Source: Microbacterium sp. NC79
Lineage (GTDB): Bacteria; Actinomycetota; Actinomycetes; Actinomycetales; Microbacteriaceae
Direction: 5' to 3'
Length of the DNA: 64,000 bases
NCBI RefSeq assembly: GCF_019061125.1
Contig: NZ_JAHQYI010000001.1
Location: 186,001-250,000, forward strand
The position numbers and the translations under genes were made by a program. Under the pieces are notes generated by a model. The model ran no database searches and was not told the origin of the DNA. It saw nothing but the letters and a program-made list of their open reading frames with translations. Below, one piece after another: positions 18,955-29,200 of the stretch (the stretch's first letter is position 1; each line of letters opens with the position of its first letter).

Positions 18955-19929
18955 ATGACGAACTACCCCGCAGACTCGATTCTTGTCGTTCTTGAGACGA
19001 CGACCGCTGGTTCCCTCACGGGTGCCGCTCCCGGACTCCTGGGTGCCGCAGCAGGCGCCGGAACCCCGGTCGCGCTGATCGTGAACGGAACCGCAGACGC
19101 CGCTGCTGAAGCCGCCCGCCTGGGCGCCGCACACGTGCTGGTGACCGAAGGCTCCGACGCGCAGGCTCTCAACGTCGCCGCGGTTGACGCTGTCGCGGCC
19201 GCCGCCGACGCCGTTCAGCCCGACGCCGTTCTGCTTTCGCACTCGATCGATGGCCGCGACATCGCCGGACGCTTCGCCGTCCGTGCGAACGCTGCGATCG
19301 CCGTTGATGCCGTTGGCGTCTCGCGCGACGCCGAGGGCATCGTTGCCGAGCACTCCGTGTACGGTGGCGCGTTTACCTCCTCCTCGGCTGCCACGTTCGG
19401 TCCGCTCGTCGTAACCGTACGTCAGGGTGCGGTTGATGCCCGCGGCGAAGAGAAGCCGCTCGCATCCGAGACGCTCGCCGTTACTGCTTCAGGCAAGCCG
19501 GCCGCGACGATCGACTCTGTTGCTGAAGAGGTCGTTGAGTCGTCCCGCCCCGAGCTCCGCGGCGCTGCCAAGGTTGTCTCCGGCGGCCGTGGTCTCGGCT
19601 CGCAAGAGAAGTTCGTGCTCGTCGAGCAGCTCGCTGACGCCCTGGGCGCCGCCATCGGTGCGTCGCGCGCCGCTGTCGACGCTGGCTACATTCCGCAGTC
19701 GCACCAGGTCGGCCAGACCGGCGTTTCGGTGTCGCCGCAGCTGTACGTTGCCCTCGGTATCTCCGGCGCTATCCAGCACCGTGCAGGTATGCAGACGGCG
19801 AAGACGATCGTCGCGATCAACAAGGACGGCGAAGCTCCGATCTTCGACATCGCCGACTTCGGCATCGTCGGTGACCTCTTCACCGTGGTGCCGCAGTTGA
19901 TCACCGCGCTCGAGGCCCGGAAGAAGTAA
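18955..19929 (+). CDS. etfA: electron transfer flavoprotein subunit alpha
   Basis: A 324-residue alpha subunit. The C-terminal FAD signature [17 protein letters not shown] (near 265-281) is complete, preceded by SHQVGQTG. I chose ATG 18955, with GGACGAG upstream, over GTG 18940, which overlaps the etfB stop codon. It ends 2 nt before the cytochrome-b-like gene, so the electron donor and its probable membrane partner are made together. Confidence 0.95.
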   Translation: MTNYPADSILVVLETTTAGSLTGAAPGLLGAAAGAGTPVALIVNGTADAAAEAARLGAAHVLVTEGSDAQALNVAAVDAVAAAADAVQPDAVLLSHSIDGRDIAGRFAVRANAAIAVDAVGVSRDAEGIVAEHSVYGGAFTSSSAATFGPLVVTVRQGAVDARGEEKPLASETLAVTASGKPAATIDSVAEEVVESSRPELRGAAKVVSGGRGLGSQEKFVLVEQLADALGAAIGASRAAVDAGYIPQSHQVGQTGVSVSPQLYVALGISGAIQHRAGMQTAKTIVAINKDGEAPIFDIADFGIVGDLFTVVPQLITALEARKK

Positions 19930-19931
19930 CT

Positions 19932-21632
19932 ATGGCGACCTATAGCCGTTCGATCAGGCGAGGCTTGCCCCGCGTGGCCGGCGGAGACCCCTGGCCCGCC
20001 GGGGGCGACGCTCCCGCTGGTGCCGAGGTTCCGGTTGCCGATAGTGCACCCGCCGCTGCTGAGGCTGCCGCCGTTGCTGAGGCTGCCGCGGTTGCTGAGG
20101 CTGTCGCGCCCGTCGTTGCGGTAGCGGAACCAGTGGCTCCGGCCGTGGTGGAGGCTCCTGCCGCCGCTCCTGCCGTTGCTGCGTCGATGGCCGCCGCTGG
20201 TGGTGCCGCCCTGCGTCGCGGACTCCCGCGTGTTGCCGGGGGAGGCCCCTGGCCGCCCGCTGGCACCGCCCCTGCTGGTGTTGCTCCGGCCGCGCCTGCC
20301 GCTGCGTCTCCTGCCGCTGAGGTTCCCGTCGCTGCTGCTGCTGCCGTCCCGGCCGCTGTTGCTGAGGCCCCTGTCGCCGCTCCCGCCGCTGCCACGCCGG
20401 CCGCTGCTCCCGCTGTCGTCCAGGGCGACGCTGTCGCCCTGCGCCGCGGACTGCCCCGTGTTGCCGGTGGCGAAGGCTGGCCGCCAGCCGGCTCGGTCGC
20501 ACGACCCCTGGTCGCCGCACCCGTTGCCGAAACGCCCGCAGCAGCCGAAACCGAAGCCGCACCCGCAGCAGCCGAAACCGAAGCCGCACCCGCAGCAGCG
20601 GAGGTTCCGGCAACCGCCGTTGTCTCTGCGAAGGGTTACGACGTCGCGACGCCGTTGCCGTTCAAGCAGACGGTGTTCCCTGGCAAGTACGCGAACGTTC
20701 CCGTTGTTAAGCGTGAGTCCAAGCGCTACGGCAAGTTCACCGCAGCCCAGTGGTTCGGCATTGCCGTTCTCGCCGGCGGCGCCCTGCTGGGAGCGGCCGC
20801 GATGGCCGTCATCACGGTGCGCCTGCTGCTCAGCCTGCCGTTCATGCAGGACTTCCTGACGGCGTTCCCCGGTGAGTACGACCTGCCTGCGGGCTCGCAG
20901 CCGGGCTTCCCGGTGTGGGCGCAGTGGCAGCACTACTTCAACATGTTCCTGATGCTGCTGATCATCCGCACCGGATGGACGGTGCGCACCGATCGCCGCC
21001 CGAGCGCCTTCTGGACGCCGAAGCGGTCGGCCGACGGCAAGGGCAAGATCAGCCTCACGCTTTGGCTGCACCAGTCGCTCGACCTGCTGTGGGTCATCAA
21101 CGGCATTGTGTTCGTTGTGCTGCTGTTCGTCAGTGGTCACTGGGTGCGCATTGTGCCGACGAGTTGGGAAGTCTTCCCGAACGCGCTGTCGGCGATTCTG
21201 CAGTACGTATCGCTGGATTGGCCGACCGAACACGGTTGGGTCAACTACAACAGCATTCAGCAACTGATGTACTTCGTCGTGGTCTTCATCGCAGCCCCTG
21301 TTGCGATCATCACGGGTGTGCGCATGAGCAACCTGTGGCCGAAGAACGCCGAGAAGCTGAACAAGCTCTACCCGGTTGAGGTGGCGCGTGCGCTGCACCT
21401 GCCGACGATGCTGTTCTTTGTGCTGTTCATCATCGTGCACGTGTTCCTCGTGTTCGCCACGGGAGCATTGCGCAACCTGAACCACATGTTCGGTGGCACC
21501 GATGAGGTCAGTTGGACCGGCTTCTGGCTGTTCTTCGCAGGTCTGTGCGTCATGGTGGGCGCGTGGTTCGCTGCCCGCCCGCTCGTGATCGCTCCGATCG
21601 CGAAGCTGTTCGGAAAGGTCAGCGCCCGCTAA
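19932..21632 (+). CDS. cytochrome b-like membrane protein with three [10 protein letters not shown] motifs
   Basis: 566 residues in two parts. Residues 1-235 are an Ala/Pro/Val-rich, presumably disordered tail carrying three near-identical motifs, [14 protein letters not shown], at 9-22, 95-108 and 171-184. From about 245 there is a membrane domain with about five to six helices. Its histidines ([22 protein letters not shown]) suit haem ligation of the cytochrome b561/Ni-Fe-hydrogenase b type. The ATG is 2 nt after etfA, so it is translated with ETF. I infer that it passes electrons from ETF to menaquinone, with the repeats serving as docking motifs. No iron-sulphur ETF-quinone oxidoreductase is encoded beside it. 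The motif's function is unknown to me. Confidence 0.75.
   Translation: MATYSRSIRRGLPRVAGGDPWPAGGDAPAGAEVPVADSAPAAAEAAAVAEAAAVAEAVAPVVAVAEPVAPAVVEAPAAAPAVAASMAAAGGAALRRGLPRVAGGGPWPPAGTAPAGVAPAAPAAASPAAEVPVAAAAAVPAAVAEAPVAAPAAATPAAAPAVVQGDAVALRRGLPRVAGGEGWPPAGSVARPLVAAPVAETPAAAETEAAPAAAETEAAPAAAEVPATAVVSAKGYDVATPLPFKQTVFPGKYANVPVVKRESKRYGKFTAAQWFGIAVLAGGALLGAAAMAVITVRLLLSLPFMQDFLTAFPGEYDLPAGSQPGFPVWAQWQHYFNMFLMLLIIRTGWTVRTDRRPSAFWTPKRSADGKGKISLTLWLHQSLDLLWVINGIVFVVLLFVSGHWVRIVPTSWEVFPNALSAILQYVSLDWPTEHGWVNYNSIQQLMYFVVVFIAAPVAIITGVRMSNLWPKNAEKLNKLYPVEVARALHLPTMLFFVLFIIVHVFLVFATGALRNLNHMFGGTDEVSWTGFWLFFAGLCVMVGAWFAARPLVIAPIAKLFGKVSAR
20538..20591 (+). repeat. 27-bp tandem repeat, two copies
   Basis: Two exact 27-bp copies (20538-20564 and 20565-20591) encode the AAETEAAPA unit twice in the linker of the cytochrome-b-like protein. 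Such a repeat can expand or contract without breaking frame. Confidence 0.85.
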
Positions 21633-22396
21633 ACGTCTGACTGCGTTGCTCTGAGGCCTGCGTCGAATCCTTCGGCGTAGGCCTCAGCGCTTCCGGTGTG
21701 AAACATGTCGCGCTCGGGCGGGCGCACGATCGAGCGCGCGCCGGGAAGGTCAAGCGAACCGACGAGGTCACCGCGCCCGCGCACGATCGCGACCGGTCGG
21801 CGTGACGTCTTGCCCTTCACCAGGTCGGTGGCGCTCGCCAGTTCGTCTGCGACACACGGCTGGGTCACCACGAGGGGGCGGCCTTCGGCGTCGACGGAAC
21901 CACGAAGATCTTCAAAAACGTGCACGCCGGCAGCGCCGATGGCTTGGTCGGTTTGACCTTCGCGCCACGCGCGCCCCATGGTGTCGGTGATGAGCACTCC
22001 GACCCGCACGCCGAGGCGCGCGCGCAACGCTGCTGCCAGCTGCCGCGCGGAGGCGTCCGGATCCTCCGGGAGCAGCAGGATGGTTCCGTGCGGCGTATTA
22101 CTGGCGTCCACTCCCGCGGCCGCGGCAATAATGCCAAGGCGGCTCTGCACGATGCGGGTGGTGTGGCCTGATTCTGACGTGCGGGAAGCGACAACGCGCA
22201 CGGTCTCGCGGGTGATCGCGTCTTCGCGGTCGTCGGCAAGTAACGAGCGCCCCTCCGCCTTTGACACGATCTTGCTCGTCACGACCACAATGTCGCCATC
22301 GAGCAGCGGCGTATCTAACGCGGCAATGACAACATCGGCGAGATCCGCGCCCTGCGTGATCTCGCCGATGTTATCGAGCGCCCAAATCTGGAGCAT
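21629..22396 (-). CDS. cofE: coenzyme F420-0:L-glutamate ligase
   Basis: A 255-residue GTP-dependent ligase that adds glutamates to F420-0. Motifs [11 protein letters not shown] (about 40-50), GVDASN (near 95) and [17 protein letters not shown] (about 137-153) are characteristic. It is the stand-alone CofE form, without the nitroreductase-like domain of mycobacterial FbiB. No other F420 genes are nearby. Its TAG stop shares three bases with the TAA of the convergent cytochrome gene. Its ATG overlaps the TAA of the upstream GNAT by one base, so coupling is likely. Confidence 0.92.
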   Translation of the reverse strand: MLQIWALDNIGEITQGADLADVVIAALDTPLLDGDIVVVTSKIVSKAEGRSLLADDREDAITRETVRVVASRTSESGHTTRIVQSRLGIIAAAAGVDASNTPHGTILLLPEDPDASARQLAAALRARLGVRVGVLITDTMGRAWREGQTDQAIGAAGVHVFEDLRGSVDAEGRPLVVTQPCVADELASATDLVKGKTSRRPVAIVRGRGDLVGSLDLPGARSIVRPPERDMFHTGSAEAYAEGFDAGLRATQSDV

Positions 22397-22902
22397 TAGC
22401 GAACCAGACGCACCTCGGTCAGGCTCTCACCCAGGAAGGGCTCGGTGTGCTTGGCGCCATCGGCGGTAAAGCCGTTGCGCTGGTAGAACCGGTGAGCGCG
22501 AGGGTTGTCCTCGGCTACCCACAGGTAGAGCGGTTGTCCGTCGGGGACGACCGCATTGAACAGTTGTTGTCCGATTCCCGTGCTGTGGTACTCGTGCAGG
22601 AGGTAGATGAAGTACAGCTCACGGTCGCGCGGGGCATCTTCGTCACGCGCGGGCCCTGAGCCGGCAAAACCGACAACTTCTCCATCAACGAGTGCGGCAC
22701 ACTGAATGTACTCGGGGCCCTGAGCGGCCCAAGACGTCCAGAGTTCCGCCAGACGCCGCGGTGAAACCTTCTCCAGCGCGGCGGTACTGATCAGGTGATC
22801 GTACGTCTCGTGCCACGTGGTCGCGTGTACACGCCCAATAGCCTCGGCGTCGCTCACACGGACGGGACGAACAACGACATTGGTCTGCAGTTCGGCTTCC
22901 AT
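22396..22902 (-). CDS. GNAT family N-acetyltransferase
   Basis: 168 residues with the acetyl-CoA motif A region LYFIYLLHEYHSTGIGQQLF (about 103-122) and the motif B end NPRAHRFYQRNGF. The substrate is not predictable. It is cotranscribed with cofE (TAATG overlap). TAGAGT, 6 nt, ATG indicates a leaderless mRNA. Confidence 0.85.
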   Translation of the reverse strand: MEAELQTNVVVRPVRVSDAEAIGRVHATTWHETYDHLISTAALEKVSPRRLAELWTSWAAQGPEYIQCAALVDGEVVGFAGSGPARDEDAPRDRELYFIYLLHEYHSTGIGQQLFNAVVPDGQPLYLWVAEDNPRAHRFYQRNGFTADGAKHTEPFLGESLTEVRLVR

Positions 22903-22908
22903 GGCCAG

Positions 22909-22914
22909 ACTCTA
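22909..22914 (-). promoter_or_regulatory. -10 hexamer of the leaderless GNAT-cofE transcript
   Basis: TAGAGT on the minus strand, 6 nt before ATG 22902. Confidence 0.5.
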
Positions 22915-23002
22915 AACCGAGCGGTGCCAGAACGTGAAATCGGTGACTGTTCTCACACAGCAATTCGCGTCATCTTGCGCAACCCAGATAGCATCAGCCC
23001 TC

Positions 23003-23566
23003 GTGAACGTGATGTGGCGAACGGTGTTGTTCTTCTTGCTGGCCAGGCGTCGAGTGCGCCGCGAAGGCCTCGTCGAACCGCGCGCCGTAACCAGAATTCG
23101 ACTCACCACGCTGCCCACCGATATCGACATTCTGCGCCACATGAATAACGGCCGTTACCTGTCGCTGTTTGACCTCGGACGCTGGGATCTGCTCGTGCGC
23201 ACGGGAATGGCTGACGTGATGAAAAAGCAGAACTGGTATGCCGTGGTTTCAGCCGAAACCGTCACGTTTCGCAAGTCCCTTGAGCTGTGGCAGCGCTTTA
23301 CGGTGGAGTCGCGTCTGCTCGGCCATGACGACCGCGCGATCTACATGGAACACCGCGCGGTGGTGAAGGGTGAGATCTACGCCTCAGTGATTGTGCGCGC
23401 CCGCATGTTGAAGCGGGGCGGCGGAACCGTCCCTCACGATGAACTGTTTGCTGCGGTGGGGAAGCCGGAGATGATTCCGGATATCGCCGATTGGGTACAC
23501 GAATGGGCGGTGGCATCGGCGTTGCCATCAACCCGTCAACCCGCACCGAGCGAGTGGAACGACTAA
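23003..23566 (+). CDS. acyl-CoA thioesterase-like hotdog protein
   Basis: 187 residues if read from GTG 23003 (VNVMWRTVLFF). ATG 23012 is an alternative. After a short hydrophobic N-terminus comes a hotdog domain with PTDIDILRHMNNGRYL (about 37-52), the usual motif of 4-hydroxybenzoyl-CoA thioesterase and THEM6-like proteins. It probably hydrolyses an acyl-CoA at the membrane. A TAGCAT hexamer lies 8 nt upstream and there is no ribosome site, again suggesting a leaderless start. Its stop overlaps that of the convergent LuxR gene. Confidence 0.75.
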   Translation: MNVMWRTVLFFLLARRRVRREGLVEPRAVTRIRLTTLPTDIDILRHMNNGRYLSLFDLGRWDLLVRTGMADVMKKQNWYAVVSAETVTFRKSLELWQRFTVESRLLGHDDRAIYMEHRAVVKGEIYASVIVRARMLKRGGGTVPHDELFAAVGKPEMIPDIADWVHEWAVASALPSTRQPAPSEWND

Positions 23567-26052
23567 CGCGAGTTTTCGGCGGATGACGCGGACTGGTCGA
23601 TCTCGTTCTCGAGATCGTCACGAACCGCGGAAAGCTTGTGCAGCGCCCGGTAGAGGTGGCTTTCCACTGTGCGCACCGAGACGAAGAGCTTTTCGGCAAT
23701 CTGCTTGTTGCGCATGCCCTGCGCCGCAAGCGTCGTAATCTGGCGTTCGCGCGGCGTGAGTGTCGCTTGCGCGGCCGCCACGTTGCGCATCTCGGATTGC
23801 AGGAGGCGTTGCCCTGCCTTGACCTGCTTGGCCCAGGCCGGGTCGTCGGCGGCGATCGCGTAGAGATCACGGTTGGATACCCGCGCGCACTCCCAGGCGT
23901 GGTTGGCGATGAAGGCGTGCAGCGCCCGATCAAGCGACGTCGGGTCACGGGCGATCACACCGACGACGTGGTCGCGCACGGCGCCGAGGAGGGAGTTCTT
24001 GGGTAGCGTCAGCGCAATGAGCTCAGCGACATCGACTTTCGGCTCGCTCTTGTGGACAGTGAGGTCAAGGTAGGCCTCGCCGATCGTGCGAAACGGTGTG
24101 TTTGCTGTCGGGTAGGTGTGCCAGCGGGCGGCCAGGCCGTCAGGGCCTCGATGCGCGAGCGTGCTGAGTAGGCGAGACGAACTCAGCGCATGTTCCATGA
24201 AGGTTCCGCTCACCAAATGCATCGGAAGCGGTGCCGGATCCCCGCCGAAACGACTGAGCACCCACGCACTCAGATCTGTGCGGGTGAGGCGAGCAAGAAA
24301 ACGCATGGTTCCCGCGGTGTTGGCCTCATCGCGCTCGATGGTGAGTCTCGTAATGGCCATCCGAATCAGTGCAGGGTGATCATCGATGAGCGCGGCAGCA
24401 TGCGTGCGGGCATCAATCACGTTCATGAGCGCGGCGGGTGTCGGAGCGCCAAGCGACGCCAGCGTCAACGAACAGAGCAAGAGCGCGTCATCCAGACTTC
24501 GCCTCGCCAGGTTGTAGGTCAGCCCGGGCTCGGATTCAGACAGCGTAATGCTCAGAATGTTCTTCACGAACCGCTCAACGCGCGCACCGTCTGCGGTGAG
24601 GCTGGCCGTCGCCCCAAGAATAATCAGAGCGCGCAATCGGGTGGCGTCGTGCGCCCCCTGAGGAAGGAGCACCTCGGTTGCCAGCTCATGGGCAAGGTCG
24701 AGATTCTGATCCTGCAGTGCCTGTGCGGCTCGGAACACGGTGCGCAGTGCCGAAAGGATGCCAGCGGTCGCGGCAGAACCAACCGGGGCATCCGTGAGGT
24801 CGACCGCCCACCTCGTAGCCTCCGTGTCTCGAGTGAGGGGAAGTGACAAGCACTGCACCCATGGCATCGTTACGTCATACGCTTCCGGGGGAAAAGCGCC
24901 GCCGCGAATATCGGAGGACAGCGCCTCCAGATCCTCTTCATTGCCACGGGCAATGCCGCGCAACACGGAGACGTCACCCCAGCCAGGCTGTGTCATCAGC
25001 TGACGGGCGGCAAATGCCGCACGATCGGTCGCGCCTGAGCGCCGCAAGAGCCACATCGTGACAAACAGGAGCCGGGAGCGGTTGGTCCATGGCACATCAG
25101 CGAACAACGGGGGATGTTCGCGCAGCATTGTCGCCACCAGCAGGATCTCGGCTTCGGTACACGTTGTGCCAAGCGCGAGGGATGACATGACGTCGTCGGC
25201 CACCAGCACGGCGGCATCATCGAGGGTCGCTGGCGCCGTGAGACGGAGCGCAAGCACAACGGCCTGGTTGATAACGATGGTGTCATCGACGCGGTCAGCG
25301 ATCGACGTTTCGGTCAGCAGATCAAGAGCGTGCGGGTCAACAAAGCGACGCAACCGTCGCCGGCTGATACCTGGCAGGCCAGCGACCAGCCGCGCGATCG
25401 GCAGGAGCGATGGCGGAATCTCGGTGATGGCCTCGTTGGCCACGATGCGGGTGCGTCGCCCGAACACGGCTACTGACGATTCATCAGATTCGGCATAGTC
25501 ATGCACCAATGCGCGAAGCAGGGGGGCACTGCCTCCACACACCGAGATCATCCAGTTCACTTCGACGGGAGCGAGCTCGAGAGTGTGTTCTGCCGCGATT
25601 TCGGCCACGATCGCTCGTGACTGCTCATCCGTCAACGGGGCAAGCACGACTTCCAGCGCTTGTGCTGCCCGCAACCGATGAGCCAACGTGAGTGCCGTGC
25701 CGACCTGATCCGTTGACGGGGCAGCGATGAGCACCGTCACAACGCGGTGCGTGATGAGAGCGGTGCACCACCGCTCGATATCCGGGGTCATCATGGCAAG
25801 GTCGATCACGATGACGGAACCGGTGGGCACCGTCGCCGGGACAGGTTCAGAAGCCGCGGTGTCGATGACCGATATTTGTGCGGTGCGAAGCTCGGCGACG
25901 ATCGTTGCAACAACGGTGCGACGATCAAGCAGAATGTCTCCAGAAACGATGACGTGTCGCCCCGAACGGACCGCCGAGAAGGCGCGTTGGATTGCTGAAG
26001 GTTCGTCGTTTGCGACTCCCAATGGAGTCCCAAAGTCATCGCGTAACGTCAT
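23563..26052 (-). CDS. large LuxR-type transcriptional regulator
   Basis: 829 residues. A LuxR/GerE helix-turn-helix is at about 766-815 (TPRERQITTLAAQG onward). The N-terminal half resembles the NTPase region of LAL/STAND regulators, but the Walker A position reads VSGDILLDRRT without GxxGxGK(S/T). Nucleotide binding is therefore doubtful, although a Walker B-like SVIVIDLAMM remains. The middle is helical, probably repeats. I chose ATG 26052, which has GGAAG 4 nt upstream, not the further upstream ATG. It is divergent from the PutA-like gene, its most likely target. The inducer is unknown. Confidence 0.8.
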   Translation of the reverse strand: MTLRDDFGTPLGVANDEPSAIQRAFSAVRSGRHVIVSGDILLDRRTVVATIVAELRTAQISVIDTAASEPVPATVPTGSVIVIDLAMMTPDIERWCTALITHRVVTVLIAAPSTDQVGTALTLAHRLRAAQALEVVLAPLTDEQSRAIVAEIAAEHTLELAPVEVNWMISVCGGSAPLLRALVHDYAESDESSVAVFGRRTRIVANEAITEIPPSLLPIARLVAGLPGISRRRLRRFVDPHALDLLTETSIADRVDDTIVINQAVVLALRLTAPATLDDAAVLVADDVMSSLALGTTCTEAEILLVATMLREHPPLFADVPWTNRSRLLFVTMWLLRRSGATDRAAFAARQLMTQPGWGDVSVLRGIARGNEEDLEALSSDIRGGAFPPEAYDVTMPWVQCLSLPLTRDTEATRWAVDLTDAPVGSAATAGILSALRTVFRAAQALQDQNLDLAHELATEVLLPQGAHDATRLRALIILGATASLTADGARVERFVKNILSITLSESEPGLTYNLARRSLDDALLLCSLTLASLGAPTPAALMNVIDARTHAAALIDDHPALIRMAITRLTIERDEANTAGTMRFLARLTRTDLSAWVLSRFGGDPAPLPMHLVSGTFMEHALSSSRLLSTLAHRGPDGLAARWHTYPTANTPFRTIGEAYLDLTVHKSEPKVDVAELIALTLPKNSLLGAVRDHVVGVIARDPTSLDRALHAFIANHAWECARVSNRDLYAIAADDPAWAKQVKAGQRLLQSEMRNVAAAQATLTPRERQITTLAAQGMRNKQIAEKLFVSVRTVESHLYRALHKLSAVRDDLENEIDQSASSAENSR

Positions 26053-26210
26053 GTTTCTTCCAGCCCCCGCAGAGAAGAAGGTCGAACGACGGGTGTCGTC
26101 CTGACGTAAGTGTATGCATCGATGACCGGCACTGGCGCTATTTGACCTCATCAGCGCACGCAGGTTGGCGGTTTCGCGGGGTGGTGACGCCGGTGGCGAG
26201 ATGGGCATCC

Positions 26211-26216
26211 TAGGCT
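26211..26216 (+). promoter_or_regulatory. -10 hexamer of the leaderless PutA-like gene
   Basis: TAGGCT, 6 nt, ATG 26223, with no ribosome site between. Confidence 0.6.
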
Positions 26217-26222
26217 CGAGCT

Positions 26223-29200
26223 ATGGCGGAAGATGCCTCTACCCACATGACGACAGCCTCACACCGAGCAACGCAGCGTGCAGCCACCTGGATCAACGCG
26301 GCGGTGCCAAGTGATGACGACGCGCGTGAGAATCGTTTGCGCGCGTTCCTCACTCAGACCGAGGGCCGTGAGTTCACGTTTGGCGCGGTCGACGCGGTGC
26401 TTCGTCCCGACAGTCTCAGTGCTGCTGCAGCGCACTTTCATCGTCTCGCGCCATCGGTGCCAGACGAGGTGCCGTGGCGCTTACGATCGGCAATCCGCGC
26501 CACAGGTGCGATGGCTCCCGTGCTCCCTCGCCCCGTGGTTCCGGCCGTCCGCCGGGCCATGTGGTCGCTGATCTCTGACATCACGTGCGATGCGCGACCC
26601 AAGAAAGTGACGGCGTCGATTCAGGCGGCGTCAGCCAGAGGAGCGCGCCTCGAACTGGCGGTGCCTGCATCTCGCGCCCGCAGCGATGCCGCCGCCGCCG
26701 CATATCGACAGCGCGTCATAGAGTTGATGGCACGCGATGACGTCACCGCCATGACGTACCGCCTCGCACATGCCGCCCACCTGTCTGACCTCTGGGACTT
26801 TACTGACGTGGTGGATTCGGCGGTCGCCGCGGTGAACGAACTGTACGTTGCCGCCGCCGAGCACGATACGCGCCTCCTACTCGACGTGCGAGAGCTCCGC
26901 GAACTGGATCTCGCCATTGCCGTCTTTACCGAGGTGCTCGAGGGTGCCGGAACCACGCTGCAAGCGGGCATGAGCGTGCCTGCTGCGCTGGCTGATAGCC
27001 ACGACGCTGTGCAGCAGCTTGCCGCGTGGGCGCGGGAGCGCGCGCACGACGGTGCCGCGCCCATCATGATCCGCCTCACCGATGCCGCAGGCTCAAGCGC
27101 GGAGCGCGATGAGAACATTCTCAACGGGTGGCCGCAGCCAGCACTGGCCGGCCGCATGGATATTCTTGCGGCGCAGGTGCGCGAGCTTGACGCCCTCTTT
27201 GTCGACGACAATGCTGGCGCTGTCGACGTCAGCATCGCGACGCATGACCCGTTTGTCCTTGCCTATGCGGCCGAGCGGGGCACGCCAGAGCGCGCGGTTG
27301 AACTGGTTTTGCAGGCGGGTTTCGCGCCGGAGTGGGAGCGTGTGCTTCGTGACGAAGAGCTCGTCACGGTGGCGACGCTGGCTATTGATCCGCGTGACCT
27401 CGATGTTGATGCCGTTGCGGAGCGGCTTGCTGCCGCGGCGACGGTCATCGATGAGCTTGCTCGGATCACGGAAGAGGAGATTGACGCACACGGCGCGGAA
27501 CTCGTGCGTCGTGCGGAGACAAATCCACCGTTGGCGCGCCGAACGCTTGATCGTTCGGCAGAGCTCGGAGACATTGCCCCTGGCGCCCTGTTGCGCCCGA
27601 TTGCGACCGATTCTGTCGACCTGACACAGGCCGTGATGGGAATCGCGAGTAGCGCGCAGTCGAGCCAGACCCGTGCCCTCGACACCGCCGTTGATGGGCT
27701 GTTCTTCGGTGGTACCCCCTTCATCGAAACCGCCGTCTTTTCGGAGCGGGAGACCGATGAGCTCGCATACGGTGCTGCCGGGTTCCGTAACGCACAGACC
27801 ACGGATCCGTCGCTCGCTGCTAACAGGGAGTGGGCGCGCGCCACGCAACAGCGTGACGCTATCGCTGACGCCGACGCTGACGCCGACGCTGACTCTGGTT
27901 CTTGGCAGAGTGCGGCGGATGCCGTCGTGCACATTCGCCACGGACACGGTGAGTGGGAGGGGCTGGCAGCCGCCGACCGCGCGCTCGTATTGGAGCGCGC
28001 CGCGCATCACCTGGAAGCACGTCGTAGCGACCTGATTGTCGCGGCTCGTGTCACCGGCATCGCCTTTTCCGATGCTGACCGCGACGTGACATGTGCCGTT
28101 GACTTCGCCCGTTATTACGCCGCGACCGTGCGGGAACTTGATGCGGTATCTGGCGCCATTTTCGTGCCTGCAGGAATCACCGTTGCTGCCGGCGGTGCTG
28201 CCGACCTCATTGCCTCAGCGGCGGAGGCAACGCTTGCTGCCCTGGCCGCAGGCGGCGCGGTCATTGTGATGGCGCAACCGCATGAGCGGGGCGTCATCGC
28301 GCAGCTTGCAGAGGCGCTGTGGCAGGCGGGCGTGCCGCGCGATGCGTTGTGTGTTGCCGCCGGAACCGCGGAGCAGGCGGCGCAGGACGCGACCATCGAC
28401 AGCATTGTGATGACGGGTTCGGCCACCGAGGTTCATGCCGTCGCGCTGCAACAACCGCCGTTCGGCGTTAACGCGCGCGTGCTCGGCTGTAACACCATGA
28501 TCATTGCGCCGTCTGCCGACATTGATGAGGCAGCAGCGGCCCTCGTGAAGAGCGCGTTTTCGCGCGAAGGTGCCGCTTTCGAATCGGTCAATCTCGCGAT
28601 CTTGGCTGGCGGTATCGCACGCTCGGAGCGGCTCGCATCCGCGCTCGTGGAGCTGACCACATCGTGGGCCCAGCAGGCAGAGCGCGCGGCCGACGCCCGT
28701 GTTGATCGTGACGAGAAACGTCACATCGCCCTGGACGAGGCGGCGTTGTGGGCCCTGACCACGCTTGAGCCCGGGCAGCGGTGGCTCGTCGAGCCGCGAG
28801 AGCTGGCAGACGGAACCTTTACCCCCGGAATCCGGGTGGGGGTTGAATCCGGATCACGATTCGCGAGTGAGCGGTTTGCGGCACCGGTTCTTGGCATCAT
28901 GAGCGCGGGCGGTATTGGTGCGGCGACCACCCTGGCCAACTCGCTGTCGACGGGTGCCGTCGCCGCTCTCTTCACGACAGACGCGTCTGATGCCGAGCGA
29001 TGGCTCCGTCACGCTGAGGCGGGATCGCTCCACATCGGCCGCGCCACGATCGATCCCGTCGTGCAACGTCAGCCGTCGGGCGGCTGGCATGGTGCGGCGG
29101 TCGGTCAGGCGGCGAAAGCGGGCGGCCCCAACCGCCTCGCGACTCTCGGTGCCTGGCGTCCCACGGCAGGCCGCGCGGCAAGCGGCACACTGCACCTGCG

